Assembly: GCA_024278315.1 (NCBI GenBank)
Contig: JAJRTL010000285.1
Location: 1 to 35,580 of the forward strand
From: Planctomycetota bacterium
GTDB taxonomy: Bacteria > Planctomycetota > UBA1135 > GCA-002748355
Direction of reading: 5' to 3'
Length of the DNA stretch: 35,580 bases
Of this stretch, positions 25,188 through 33,125 are shown piece after piece. The position numbers were made by a program, and so were the translations under genes. The notes under the pieces were generated by a model, which made no database searches, was not told the DNA's origin, and saw nothing but the letters and a program-made list of their open reading frames with translations. The first letter of the stretch is position 1, and the number at the start of each line of letters is the position of its first letter.

Positions 25188-25946
25188 TTAGACATTGACC
25201 TGGATGCGGTGCAGCTGCACGCGCTCCATCTCTCGCGAACCTGTGCCTGACTTGACGATGAGCTCTCCGAAGAAAGCTCGCGCAGCCGACAGGGGCACGA
25301 AGATCCCGTTCCTGGCCTGCGTGGCAGCCTTGCCACCCTTCCCCTCTCCGGGGGCCTGGAGTATGCCGACGATGTGGAAGACCTCCGACCCGATGTGAAC
25401 GGGCCTTCCAATCGGGCTACCGAGTGGCGAGATGCGCTTGGCCAGCTCCGATCCCAGGACAGCGACATTGCGCTTGCGGTCCACATCCTCCTGGACGAGG
25501 AATCGTCCCTCGGCCATCCGGATGTTGGTCACGTCCATGTATTTGGGCAACGTGCCCAGGATCGAAACCTGGACGACCTGTTGGTTGAAGAGAATGCGCT
25601 TGGGGATCTCTCGCACCGGAACGACGACCTTGATCCTCGGCAGCGTCTCCGCGATGGCCTCGGCATCCTCGTAGGTGAGCCCATAGTCCTGGGCATTCCA
25701 CATCGAGCCCTGCTGGTTCTCATCCTGGGGAGGCTTGACGCTCTCCACCATGATGTTGTTGGACCCCAAGGCGCGGATCTGCTCCTGCTGCTCGTAGCTG
25801 GCACCCTCGCCGATGGCCAGCATCGCAATGACCGAGGCCACACCGAAGAACATGCCCCCCATCGTCAAGAAGGACCGGAGCTTGTTGAGCAGGAGGTTCT
25901 TGATGCCCAGCTTGATGGTCCGGTAGGCGGTGCTTTCCTCTAGCAC
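25188..25946 (-). CDS. ABC permease, N-terminal part ending at an in-frame stop (MacB/FtsX-like)
   Basis: A 252-residue product holding the first helix ([26 protein letters not shown], about 26-50) and the MacB-PCD periplasmic domain ([51 protein letters not shown]). It stops at TAA 25188-25190 just after RIQVNV, shortly before the second helix. The GTG start at 25946 overlaps the ATPase stop (GTGCTAG) and has GGGGGGA about 5 bases upstream, so coupling to the ATPase gene is likely. Alone it could not form a channel. Either the gene is a recent nonsense pseudogene, a split gene, read through, or a sequencing error is present. Confidence 0.78.
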   Translation of the reverse strand: MLEESTAYRTIKLGIKNLLLNKLRSFLTMGGMFFGVASVIAMLAIGEGASYEQQEQIRALGSNNIMVESVKPPQDENQQGSMWNAQDYGLTYEDAEAIAETLPRIKVVVPVREIPKRILFNQQVVQVSILGTLPKYMDVTNIRMAEGRFLVQEDVDRKRNVAVLGSELAKRISPLGSPIGRPVHIGSEVFHIVGILQAPGEGKGGKAATQARNGIFVPLSAARAFFGELIVKSGTGSREMERVQLHRIQVNV

Positions 25947-26695
25947 GATTGTCCCCCCGCACTGGCGACGCCCTGCTGATTCTCGACGACGCGCTCCACC
26001 TTGCCGTCCATGAGATGCAGCGTCCGATGCGACCGGCAAGCGACCTCTTCGGAGTGCGTCACCATGATGATGGTCTTTCCCTCCTCGGACAGATCATCCA
26101 GGAGATCCAGGATCTCGAGCTCCGTGTTGGAGTCCAGGTTTCCAGTGGCCTCGTCCGCCAACAGGATCAGAGGATCGTTCATCATGGAGCGCGCGATGGC
26201 AACCCGCTGCTGTTGTCCGCCTGAGAGTTCATTGGGCTTGTGATCCATGCGATCACCGAGACCAACGCGCTCGGCCATCATCTGGGCCCGCTCCCGACCG
26301 TCCTTGTGGCTTCCCTGTTGATAGAAGAGGGGCACCTCGAGATTCTCCAGAACCGTGAGTTGTGCAATGAGGTTGAACGACTGGAAGATGAACCCGATGC
26401 GACTTCCCCGGATCTCGGACAGGACCTCGTCGGGAAGATCCCTCACACCTGTGCCGCCCAGGTAGTACTCTCCCCCGGTGGGTCGGTCCAGACATCCCAG
26501 CACGTTGAGCAGGGTAGACTTGCCCGAACCCGAACGTCCCATGATGGCCCAGTACTCACCACGCTTGACCTCGAAGGTCACTCCATCCAAGGCGCGCACG
26601 ATCGTGTCCCCGAGGTGGTAGTGTCGCTCGACCTTGTCAAGGTGGACCAGTTTGTCCCCAGAGATGTCCAGGGCGCCTTGATCCCTTGCGTTCAT
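25940..26695 (-). CDS. ABC transporter ATP-binding protein (MacB/LolD type)
   Basis: A 251-residue ATPase, the energy unit of the export complex. Walker A is GRSGSGKS at 53-60, Q-loop around Gln105, signature LSGGQQQR from 157, Walker [14 protein letters not shown] with Asp181 and Glu182, and the switch His in VTHS. The DEATGNLD form and FIFQSFNLI are typical of the MacB/LolD/FtsE group. ATG 26695 lies 7 bp after the stop of the HlyD-type gene; the longer frame to 26866 would overlap that gene and has no ATPase content. It sits between adaptor and permease genes, the normal order for a MacAB-type pump. Confidence 0.95.
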   Translation of the reverse strand: MNARDQGALDISGDKLVHLDKVERHYHLGDTIVRALDGVTFEVKRGEYWAIMGRSGSGKSTLLNVLGCLDRPTGGEYYLGGTGVRDLPDEVLSEIRGSRIGFIFQSFNLIAQLTVLENLEVPLFYQQGSHKDGRERAQMMAERVGLGDRMDHKPNELSGGQQQRVAIARSMMNDPLILLADEATGNLDSNTELEILDLLDDLSEEGKTIIMVTHSEEVACRSHRTLHLMDGKVERVVENQQGVASAGGQSC

Positions 26696-26702
26696 GCCTG
26701 CT

Positions 26703-28673
26703 CTACCCAGCTCCGCCCGAAGTTCGATTGCGGCCCCCGCCGCGCTCTTGATTCGATCCCGGACGGCCACCACGCGATCGGCCTCCGCCCATGTTCGCTC
26801 GCAGCGCCTTCCACTTGGGTCCGAGAACGGGATGGGCCTCCACCTTGGCCTTGAAGTCCGCATCACGCATGAGGCCGAACTTGGACTGTGAATCCGTCAT
26901 CTTGGCGGCGAACTCGGGCAGCTCCGTCTTGACCTCTTCGAAGAAGGCGTTCCATTTGGCCATGCCACCACCCTGCCTACGGCTGGATCCTCCACGAGAC
27001 TCGCGGGATCTTGCTCGAGGATCGGCGGCCTCATTGCCACCAACATTGCTCTTGAGACCCGCCTCGGCCAGGTCTCCCTTCTTTCTATGCGAATCCCGCT
27101 GCTCGAGGCGCACCTTCTCGGCTTGCTTGAGCTTCTCATCCGCCTGCTTGTTGAGCTCAACGAACTCAGGAAGAGTCACACCTTCTGGCACATGCAGATA
27201 GATCGCATCGTTCTCTTCGAGGCCCTTGGTGATGACCACGAACTTCTCGTTCGAGATGCCACGCTCGATGGGCTGCGCGATGATCTCCTTGCCGACGTCC
27301 TTCCACACGTAGAGCACGCGGCGTGCACGCTGGACCGCCTGGATCGGGATCGTTATGACGTCTTTGAGATTCTCGGCGATGATCTCCACAGATGCGGTCT
27401 GGTTGGGTTTGAGCAGGCTTGTGTCGCCATCGATGCTGGTCTCACACTTGTAGAGCTTGATCTCGGGGTTGAACCAGGATCGGTTGGAATCCGCAGTTTG
27501 GCCGACTCTTGTAACGCGTCCCGTGAAGACGGTATCCGGTAGCGCGTCGACCTTGATGATCACCTCGTACCGCGTCTTGTTGGGATCTTCGAGCAACCCG
27601 ATCTGCGACGCATGGATGGCCGTCTTGGCGATCATCGTCGAGATGTCCGGCAGGATCACGATCGCCTGCCCCTGGCGAACCTCCGTGCCTTCGTCGATCG
27701 GAGTCTGACGTCGACGATCGCCGACGTTGGCATAGACCACGAGACCGTCCGAGGGGGCCACGATCTTGGCTGCAATGAGTTGGTGGCGATACTTCTCGAG
27801 CTTGGTCACCTCGAGATCGTACTGCTCGCGCTTCGTGTCCATCTCTGCGGTGCCCTGCACCAACTTGGCCTGACAACGTAGCTTGGTCCGCTCCAGATTG
27901 GCCTCGGCTTCTTTGACCTTGGATTGCAGATTCCTCTCGTCCATCAACAAGTCATAGCGCTTGAGGATCTTGAGCTTGTTCTCGGCGACCTGGAGGTCGT
28001 TCTCCGCAGAGATGACCGAAATCCGATCGGCATCCAGATCCCGGTCGGCCACGTACTTCTTGGCGTGCAGCTTCTTTGTCCAATCGTACTTGAGCTTGGC
28101 CTGCTCCAGTTTCTCCTCTTTGAGATTGACGTCCGTCTCGAACTGGATGATGCGCTGCTCCCGCTCGCCCATCTGCTTCTCGGTCGTCGCAGTGGCCTCC
28201 ACTCCCATGAACTTCTCGACATCCATCTTCGCGAAGGTCAGCTGGATCTCAGCAGCCTCGATGTCCGACTTGTTCTGGTTGCGCTGGATTTCGAGGTTCT
28301 TCTCGGCCGTGACATAGGCGGATTTGGCGCGTGAGACGGAGATGGCCTGCGTCTCCTCCTTGTCCTTGATGTTCGTGACATCCAGTTCGCAAAGACGATC
28401 TCCCTTTCGAACCCTGCTGCCCTCAGGAACCAACCAGAGAATCGTAGCCCTTCCTTCGACATCGGAACGGACGACGACCGACTTGGCAGCCTCCAATGTG
28501 GCGGACTCGGTGATCGTGACCTTGAGATCGCCACGGCGGGCACGAAAGATATCGCCGGGATCGCGGCGGACGGATTCACCAGCGAAGATGCTGTCCCGGA
28601 AGGCAAAGAGCCCGCCACCAATAACGATGACGAGTGCCGGGAGAATGAACCTGGTTCGGTTGGGGGCGGTCAT
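26703..28673 (-). CDS. HlyD/MacA-type periplasmic adaptor, extended
   Basis: A 656-residue membrane-fusion protein joining the inner-membrane ABC pump to the outer-membrane channel. Helix 8-26 anchors it. A lipoyl half-motif follows (VVRSDVEGRATILWLVPEGSRVRKGDRLCELD, to residue 98), then a long coiled coil (about 105-300, many Lys/Glu/Gln heptads), the second lipoyl half (SDGLVVYANVGDRR), and a barrel domain with DTVFTGRVTRVGQTAD. It is about 200 residues longer than usual: past about 535 comes a Lys/Glu-rich helix, a Gly/Arg/Ser stretch, a small folded-looking unit (KWNAFFEEVKTELPEF) and a Gly/Arg tail. ATG 28673, 16 bp after the TolC-type stop, with GAGG upstream, is preferred over the far ATG 28796. 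Confidence 0.9.
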   Translation of the reverse strand: MTAPNRTRFILPALVIVIGGGLFAFRDSIFAGESVRRDPGDIFRARRGDLKVTITESATLEAAKSVVVRSDVEGRATILWLVPEGSRVRKGDRLCELDVTNIKDKEETQAISVSRAKSAYVTAEKNLEIQRNQNKSDIEAAEIQLTFAKMDVEKFMGVEATATTEKQMGEREQRIIQFETDVNLKEEKLEQAKLKYDWTKKLHAKKYVADRDLDADRISVISAENDLQVAENKLKILKRYDLLMDERNLQSKVKEAEANLERTKLRCQAKLVQGTAEMDTKREQYDLEVTKLEKYRHQLIAAKIVAPSDGLVVYANVGDRRRQTPIDEGTEVRQGQAIVILPDISTMIAKTAIHASQIGLLEDPNKTRYEVIIKVDALPDTVFTGRVTRVGQTADSNRSWFNPEIKLYKCETSIDGDTSLLKPNQTASVEIIAENLKDVITIPIQAVQRARRVLYVWKDVGKEIIAQPIERGISNEKFVVITKGLEENDAIYLHVPEGVTLPEFVELNKQADEKLKQAEKVRLEQRDSHRKKGDLAEAGLKSNVGGNEAADPRARSRESRGGSSRRQGGGMAKWNAFFEEVKTELPEFAAKMTDSQSKFGLMRDADFKAKVEAHPVLGPKWKALRANMGGGRSRGGRPGSNQERGGGRNRTSGGAG

Positions 28674-28689
28674 GGGGGTGGTCCTCGAT

Positions 28690-30429
28690 CTAGTCCTTCT
28701 CGTCTTCTTCGGAGCCCTTCGCTGGATCCTTCTTTGGGTCGTCGGACCCGGGCGCATCTGCTGGCCCCTTGAGGCGGACTTCGGGCTTGTCGTCACGCCT
28801 CCAGCTACTCATCGCGATGATATCCACGCTAAGACCACTCTTGCCGACATCGAGCAGTTGGATGTCGTTGAGCAGTTCCAGTTTTGTAACAACATAGTCT
28901 ACCAGGGCAGCCGTGAGGTTGTCTTGGGCCACTAGCAAGGCGTTCTGGGAGTCAAGATAGTCTCGCGTCTGGGCTCGACCTGCATCCACGAGCAACTTGG
29001 TGCTCTCGACACGCACCTCGGCTAGGTCTACCGCGAACTGCTGGATCTCGTAGCTGCGCCGGGACTGCTCCAGATCGCGCATGGAGATCCGCACCTCGCG
29101 TTTGACCGTATCCAGGAAGTGGGACAGGCTTCGCGCGGTTGCATCGTAGGCGATCAAGGTCTGGCGGTAGGAATTGCGCTCGGGTACCCGGTTGAGCGGA
29201 AGATCCAGCTCAATACCGACCTCCCATTGAAACTTGCGCCAATCCAGCTTGGCGGGATTCGACAGGCTCTTGTTGGGCACATCGAAAGCAGCCGAGATGT
29301 CCAAACCCAACCTGAGCGCATCCTTGGCAACAATGATGTGGCGGGCTGCATCCACGACCTGCTCCTCGAGATTCTTGAGATCGAGCCGGTTCGCCAATGC
29401 GATCTCGAAGGCCTCTTTCTCGCTGAGATCCATGGCACCTACGCCAAAGTCCTGCATGGCCTTCAGGGCACCAGCCTTGAGCTCCAGGTCGACCTCGATA
29501 GGGATGCCCAGGACCGCCTTGAACAAATCCAGCGAGGTCTTCAACCTCGTGCGCGAACTGATCTCGTTGTCACGTGCTGTCAGTTCCTGCTGACGGGCCT
29601 GGTCTACCTCGAACCGAGGCATGCGACCGGCCTCCGACATCTCCTGGCTCTGCATACGGTTGTCGGTCAGGCTCTCCGTGTTGGCGATCTGGTTGTCCAG
29701 ATTGTTCTGACTCTCGATCACTGCAAGATAGTCCGAGATCACGGACACGCAGAAATCTCGCCGGAACTGCTCATAGTCACGGATGGCATAGACGACGTCC
29801 CGCTCGTTCTGAGTCAGAGGCTCCATCGTCACGGTGCTCCCAAATCCTCGAAGAAGTGGCTGCGTGATGGACATCGAGAGGAGCGAAGTCGCATCCCAAC
29901 CACCGCCACTCGTGAAGACCTTGAAGAAGCTGCTGACGAAACTACCCAGGATCGTGGCACCACTCGCGAGGATCTTGCTGGCACTGACGTTTGCCGAGGC
30001 TCTTCCCGTCGACTGCCCGTCTTCTCCTACGCCCTGGCCAGTGCCATCTGCACCGCCGGACCAGATCGTGGAGTAACGGTTCCGAGTGGTCGTGAGGCCG
30101 AGTGCCGCTCGGTACAGGGCCTCGCGCTGCGTCTGGAATCGATCGCTGTTCTCCGCCGCGATATCGAGCGCCTCTGCCAGGCTGATCACCAGCTTGGGCT
30201 TCTTGCCCTCCTCGATCTCCTTCAGCAAGCGGGCGCGCAGACTGTTCTCCCGTGCCTCGACCTTGAAGTCGGGGACTTCATCCCCTTCCTGGTCCATGGC
30301 CGAGAGCCGCTTCTGAGCCAGGATGTCATAGACCTCGTCGTCGGCCTCCTCCACATAGCCCTCGATGGAGCAAGCCGGCAGGAGGAGAAGGAGAGGAGAG
30401 AGAGCAAGTGCTGCTCGCGAGAGGTTCAT
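28690..30429 (-). CDS. TolC-family outer-membrane efflux lipoprotein
   Basis: A 579-residue outer-membrane factor. The ATG at 30429 opens a lipoprotein signal with lipobox LLPAC (Cys20), so it is anchored as in OprM-type channels; ATG 30438 is equally possible. Two OEP repeats follow: the first begins around ISLAEALDIAAENSDRFQTQREALY and the second around MDLSEKEAFEIALANRLDLKNLEEQV, each with long helical heptads (VVDAARHIIVAKDALRL, RSYEIQQFAVDLAEVRVESTKLL). The insert near 150-220 is Gly/Ser/Thr-rich. The tail of about 35 residues is Lys/Asp/Glu-rich (DDPKKDPAKGSEEDEKD). First gene of the export operon; the adaptor gene starts 16 bp after it. Confidence 0.92.
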   Translation of the reverse strand: MNLSRAALALSPLLLLLPACSIEGYVEEADDEVYDILAQKRLSAMDQEGDEVPDFKVEARENSLRARLLKEIEEGKKPKLVISLAEALDIAAENSDRFQTQREALYRAALGLTTTRNRYSTIWSGGADGTGQGVGEDGQSTGRASANVSASKILASGATILGSFVSSFFKVFTSGGGWDATSLLSMSITQPLLRGFGSTVTMEPLTQNERDVVYAIRDYEQFRRDFCVSVISDYLAVIESQNNLDNQIANTESLTDNRMQSQEMSEAGRMPRFEVDQARQQELTARDNEISSRTRLKTSLDLFKAVLGIPIEVDLELKAGALKAMQDFGVGAMDLSEKEAFEIALANRLDLKNLEEQVVDAARHIIVAKDALRLGLDISAAFDVPNKSLSNPAKLDWRKFQWEVGIELDLPLNRVPERNSYRQTLIAYDATARSLSHFLDTVKREVRISMRDLEQSRRSYEIQQFAVDLAEVRVESTKLLVDAGRAQTRDYLDSQNALLVAQDNLTAALVDYVVTKLELLNDIQLLDVGKSGLSVDIIAMSSWRRDDKPEVRLKGPADAPGSDDPKKDPAKGSEEDEKD

Positions 30430-30509
30430 GCCCGACATGAGAGGTCTGGACGCAGATTCGATGGAGGAAAGGGGAAGCGCGGTGGAGGCCTTTGCCTCCA
30501 GGAATCCTC

Positions 30510-30539
30510 CTCCTACGCAGGGTCCACAAGCCCTGTCAG
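30510..30539 (-). promoter_or_regulatory. Putative promoter of the export operon, shared with the TlpA-like gene
   Basis: On the minus strand CTGACA (30539-30534) and TAGGAG (30515-30510) are 18 bp apart, about 75-80 bp before the tolC-like start. The 28 bases from CTGACA to the first G of TAGG match the region before the TlpA-like gene at 31662-31691 in both ends and spacing. CCCTG/CAGGG arms lie inside the spacer and could be an operator. Confidence 0.45.
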
Positions 30540-30580
30540 AACTATTCTCCAAGAGGAGCCCCCCTGCTCCGCCACAGGGA

Positions 30581-31630
30581 TCAGAGCTTGGCGCGCCTGG
30601 GCTTCTTCTTGGGCTCCTTCTTGGGTTTCTTCGGCTCTTCGACCTTCTTGCCGGCTTCCTTCTTGCCGGCTTCCTTCTTGCCAGACTCAGCGGCGGTCTT
30701 CGTGGCATCGAAGTCGGTTTTCAGCCTCTTCTCCAGGTCCGCCAGGAGCTTTTGGAACCCCTCACCTCCGGTGCCGGTCACCCGCGTATTGCCCGCACCG
30801 CCGCGGTTGTAGAGCAGGACGGCCGGGAAGGCCTTGCCGAGCCGGATCTTGGCCAGGTTCTCCTTCTTGACCTTGAGGCTGCCCTCGACGCTCGCCAGAT
30901 CCGCGCGAGAGAGCAAGTGATAGCTCAGCAACTTGGGATACCGGGTTTTGAGCGTCTGGACCGCCTTCAACTGCGCGTCGCCAAGCCCGGCCCTGGGGTG
31001 CACCAGGATCAGAAGCTCATAGTGCTCCTCGCTGCCGATCTCGATCTTGGGCCCACCCTCAGTCTCGAGAAAGAGGCGCTTGAACTCGGGCTCCTTCTCA
31101 TCCGGAGCCTCCTTGGCCAAGGCCTCCACGATCCACTCCTCGATATCCTCCTCGTTGCCTTCTGCGAAGCCGACTTCCAGATGACTGAACTTCAGGCCGC
31201 GATCGAAGAAAAGCATCGTCGGATAGCCCTTGAAGTCCTCGATCTGATCCCGGATTGCATCCGTCCCCAGCGCGAGCTGATAGGTGATTCCATGCTTCTC
31301 GGCAAACTTGCGTACCTTTTCCTCGGCCTTCGCTCCCGTGCCCTCGCGGTAGTTGAGCCCCACGATTTCCAAGCCCTTGGACTTGTACTTCTTGTAAAGC
31401 CTCTCAAGATGCGGCACGGCCTTGCGACAAGGGGGGCACCAGGTACCCCAGAAGTCGACGAGGAGCACCTTGCCCTCGAAGTCCTTCTCGGAGATCCGTT
31501 CTCCGTTGATGGTGGTGACGTCGAACTTGAAGTTCTCGATCTCGGTCTCGTCGTCCTGTGCCGAGAGACGGCCCAGCCCGAGTACGGAGGCGCAGAGCAG
31601 GGGAACGAGAATGCTTGAGATGGAAGCCAT
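30581..31630 (-). CDS. Exported TlpA/ResA-like thioredoxin-fold protein with second thioredoxin-like half and Lys-rich tail
   Basis: A 349-residue exported protein. ATG 31630 follows AGGAG and opens a signal peptide ending near LSAQ25. Residues about 33-175 are a TlpA/ResA-type thioredoxin: VLLVDFWGTWCPPC with the redox pair Cys65/Cys68, KGLEIVGLNYREG, and the cis-Pro region GYPTMLFFDRG. Such proteins reduce cysteines outside the membrane, for example in cytochrome c maturation. Residues about 205-315 look like a second thioredoxin-like fold (ELLILVHPRA, AFPAVLLYNRGG) without a CxxC. The C-terminus is basic and repetitive (GKKEAGKKEAGKK, then Pro/Lys). It lies upstream of the tolC-like gene but has its own promoter-like site, and a nearly identical one lies before tolC. 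Confidence 0.88.
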   Translation of the reverse strand: MASISSILVPLLCASVLGLGRLSAQDDETEIENFKFDVTTINGERISEKDFEGKVLLVDFWGTWCPPCRKAVPHLERLYKKYKSKGLEIVGLNYREGTGAKAEEKVRKFAEKHGITYQLALGTDAIRDQIEDFKGYPTMLFFDRGLKFSHLEVGFAEGNEEDIEEWIVEALAKEAPDEKEPEFKRLFLETEGGPKIEIGSEEHYELLILVHPRAGLGDAQLKAVQTLKTRYPKLLSYHLLSRADLASVEGSLKVKKENLAKIRLGKAFPAVLLYNRGGAGNTRVTGTGGEGFQKLLADLEKRLKTDFDATKTAAESGKKEAGKKEAGKKVEEPKKPKKEPKKKPRRAKL

Positions 31631-31661
31631 GGCTCTCCTGGATTGGAATCTGATGCTGCCC

Positions 31662-31691
31662 ATCCTACGCAGGGAGGCTCAAGCCTGTCAG
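31662..31691 (-). promoter_or_regulatory. Putative promoter of the TlpA-like gene
   Basis: CTGACA (31691-31686) and TAGGAT (31667-31662) on the minus strand, 18 bp apart, end about 32 bp before the ATG. The whole block repeats before the tolC-like gene (30510-30539) with the same spacing. The spacer contains AGGCT/AGCCT arms over two bases. Confidence 0.5.
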
Positions 31692-31753
31692 AGCCGGCTG
31701 GAACGAATCCGCCCCTCTCAGCGAAGATCTCCATCAGCGCGGGTACAGCCGGC

Positions 31754-32872
31754 TCAGATGTCCCGGAGGAAATGGGAGGAGTCCAGGCTCTTGAGGAAGA
31801 GGTGGAATTCCAGCTTCTCGTCGGCATCGATGGGCTTGGGGTCGCCCCCGAAGATGCGCGTCAGCACCCAGTTCGAGAGGCGACACTCACTGGTCATCTC
31901 GCGGCTCTCGACCATGCATTCGACCTCAAGGATGTCCTTTCGCCTCAGGAGGGCCTTCTCATGGAAGATGGCGCGCTTCTTGAGGAGTTCCTCCTCGGAA
32001 CCACTGATGAGCTGGAGCAGAACCACCGTGTCCTCGAAGGGATTGCCCTCATGGAGCTCCAGGAACAGGAGGTGACAAACGATCAGAAGTTCATCCTTGC
32101 TGAGCCCCATCTCCTGGACGAAACGCAGGAGCGGGAACTGCTGCGGGTTCTCCAAGCCCTGCAGCCTCTTTTCGATCTCCTGTCCCAGACGGTGGATCCT
32201 CCGCGTCACGGCCTTGGTGCCGCGATCTGACTCCTCTCCCCTCAGCCTGGACCACTTGTCAGCGCTGAAGAGCCGACCCGCCCTTGCCTGATGCAGGTTG
32301 TGGAGCATCTTGAGGTCGACCAAGAGCTCGCGCTGATGCGCGTAGGGCTTCCGACGCCTCCCAGGGCTCCGCGAGTGGAGCCCCAATTCCTCGAGAAAGC
32401 CATCCAGGACCTTGGGACAGAGACGGAAACGACCTTCCAGCAGATCTTCTCCTTCCAGCCGCTCCGCCTCCTCCTCCTCGATCTCCTGCTCCATCAACCC
32501 CAGCGAACGCAGCACACCATCGACCTGAAGCAGTTCCATCCCCCGGAGCAGCTCGAAACTGGTCTCGAAGACGTTGGACAGGAGTTCGCGCCCCTCGATG
32601 TAGGGCGAATCGGAGCGAAGATGCAAGCGCAGGAGAATGGCAAGGATCAAGAAGTGCTCGGCCGAGAGTTCCTTCTGGATCGTGCCGAGGAAACCTTTGA
32701 ACTTGGACTGACGGAGATCCAGAGCCAAGGCTTCCAGCTTCTGTTTGGACTGCTTGCGCAGACGCGTGAGCGTCTGCGGTTTGAGTCCCGGGTCCTGGAT
32801 CTTCCTCTTGATGGATCCCAGTTCATCACAGAGATCCAACATCCGTTTCAGGTTGGCGGTACGCGCGGACAT
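31754..32872 (-). CDS. Soluble protein with two tandem copies of a helical (AAA-ATPase N-domain-like) unit
   Basis: A 372-residue cytoplasmic protein, no signal or membrane segment. It contains an internal duplication: residues 69-165 (LSAEHFLILAILLRLHL...LLSNVF...LLRGMELL...LRSLGLMEQE...FRLCPKVLDGFL) and 257-343 (LSKDELLIVCHLLFLEL...LLQLIS...EELLKKR...LLRRKDILEVE...CRLSNWVLTRIFG) align through most of their length. This helical pattern resembles the domain that precedes the ATPase module in some bacterial AAA proteins, but here no ATPase motifs follow. The N-terminal 55 residues are a basic helix. The start at 32872 has no clear ribosome site. Function unknown; the resemblance is from memory and should be treated as tentative. 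Confidence 0.7.
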   Translation of the reverse strand: MSARTANLKRMLDLCDELGSIKRKIQDPGLKPQTLTRLRKQSKQKLEALALDLRQSKFKGFLGTIQKELSAEHFLILAILLRLHLRSDSPYIEGRELLSNVFETSFELLRGMELLQVDGVLRSLGLMEQEIEEEEAERLEGEDLLEGRFRLCPKVLDGFLEELGLHSRSPGRRRKPYAHQRELLVDLKMLHNLHQARAGRLFSADKWSRLRGEESDRGTKAVTRRIHRLGQEIEKRLQGLENPQQFPLLRFVQEMGLSKDELLIVCHLLFLELHEGNPFEDTVVLLQLISGSEEELLKKRAIFHEKALLRRKDILEVECMVESREMTSECRLSNWVLTRIFGGDPKPIDADEKLEFHLFLKSLDSSHFLRDI

Positions 32873-33125
32873 TGTCGTAAGTACAGTTTGCGGAAAAACT
32901 TGTGATAGTCGGTACGGTGGTGGCCCTTCGATTATAGACTGCGCTCTGGGATTGCAAGGAGGCCCACCGACAGCATCCGGGGCAGTCCGGATCCAGGGTC
33001 GCGATCAGGATCTCAAGCTGCTGACCCATAGGTATTTGGGCCGATTCCCCGAGAAGGCCAAACTTCCCGGGTTGGGCCCCTGAAGCACTGGCCCATAGGG
33101 AATTCTACGGAGAAGGGTTCGCGCC
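32873..33125. promoter_or_regulatory. 253-bp divergent region with structured mgtE leader
   Basis: Lies between the duplicated-domain gene (-) and mgtE (+). Near mgtE it contains two similar blocks, CTGACCCATAGG at about 33022 and ACTGGCCCATAGG at about 33090, and a stem TTTGG-g-CC ... GGCCAAA (about 33035-33064). CGGTGG and CCACCG arms also frame 32915-32960. It does not match the known M-box Mg2+ riboswitch as I recall it, so no class is assigned. Confidence 0.3.
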
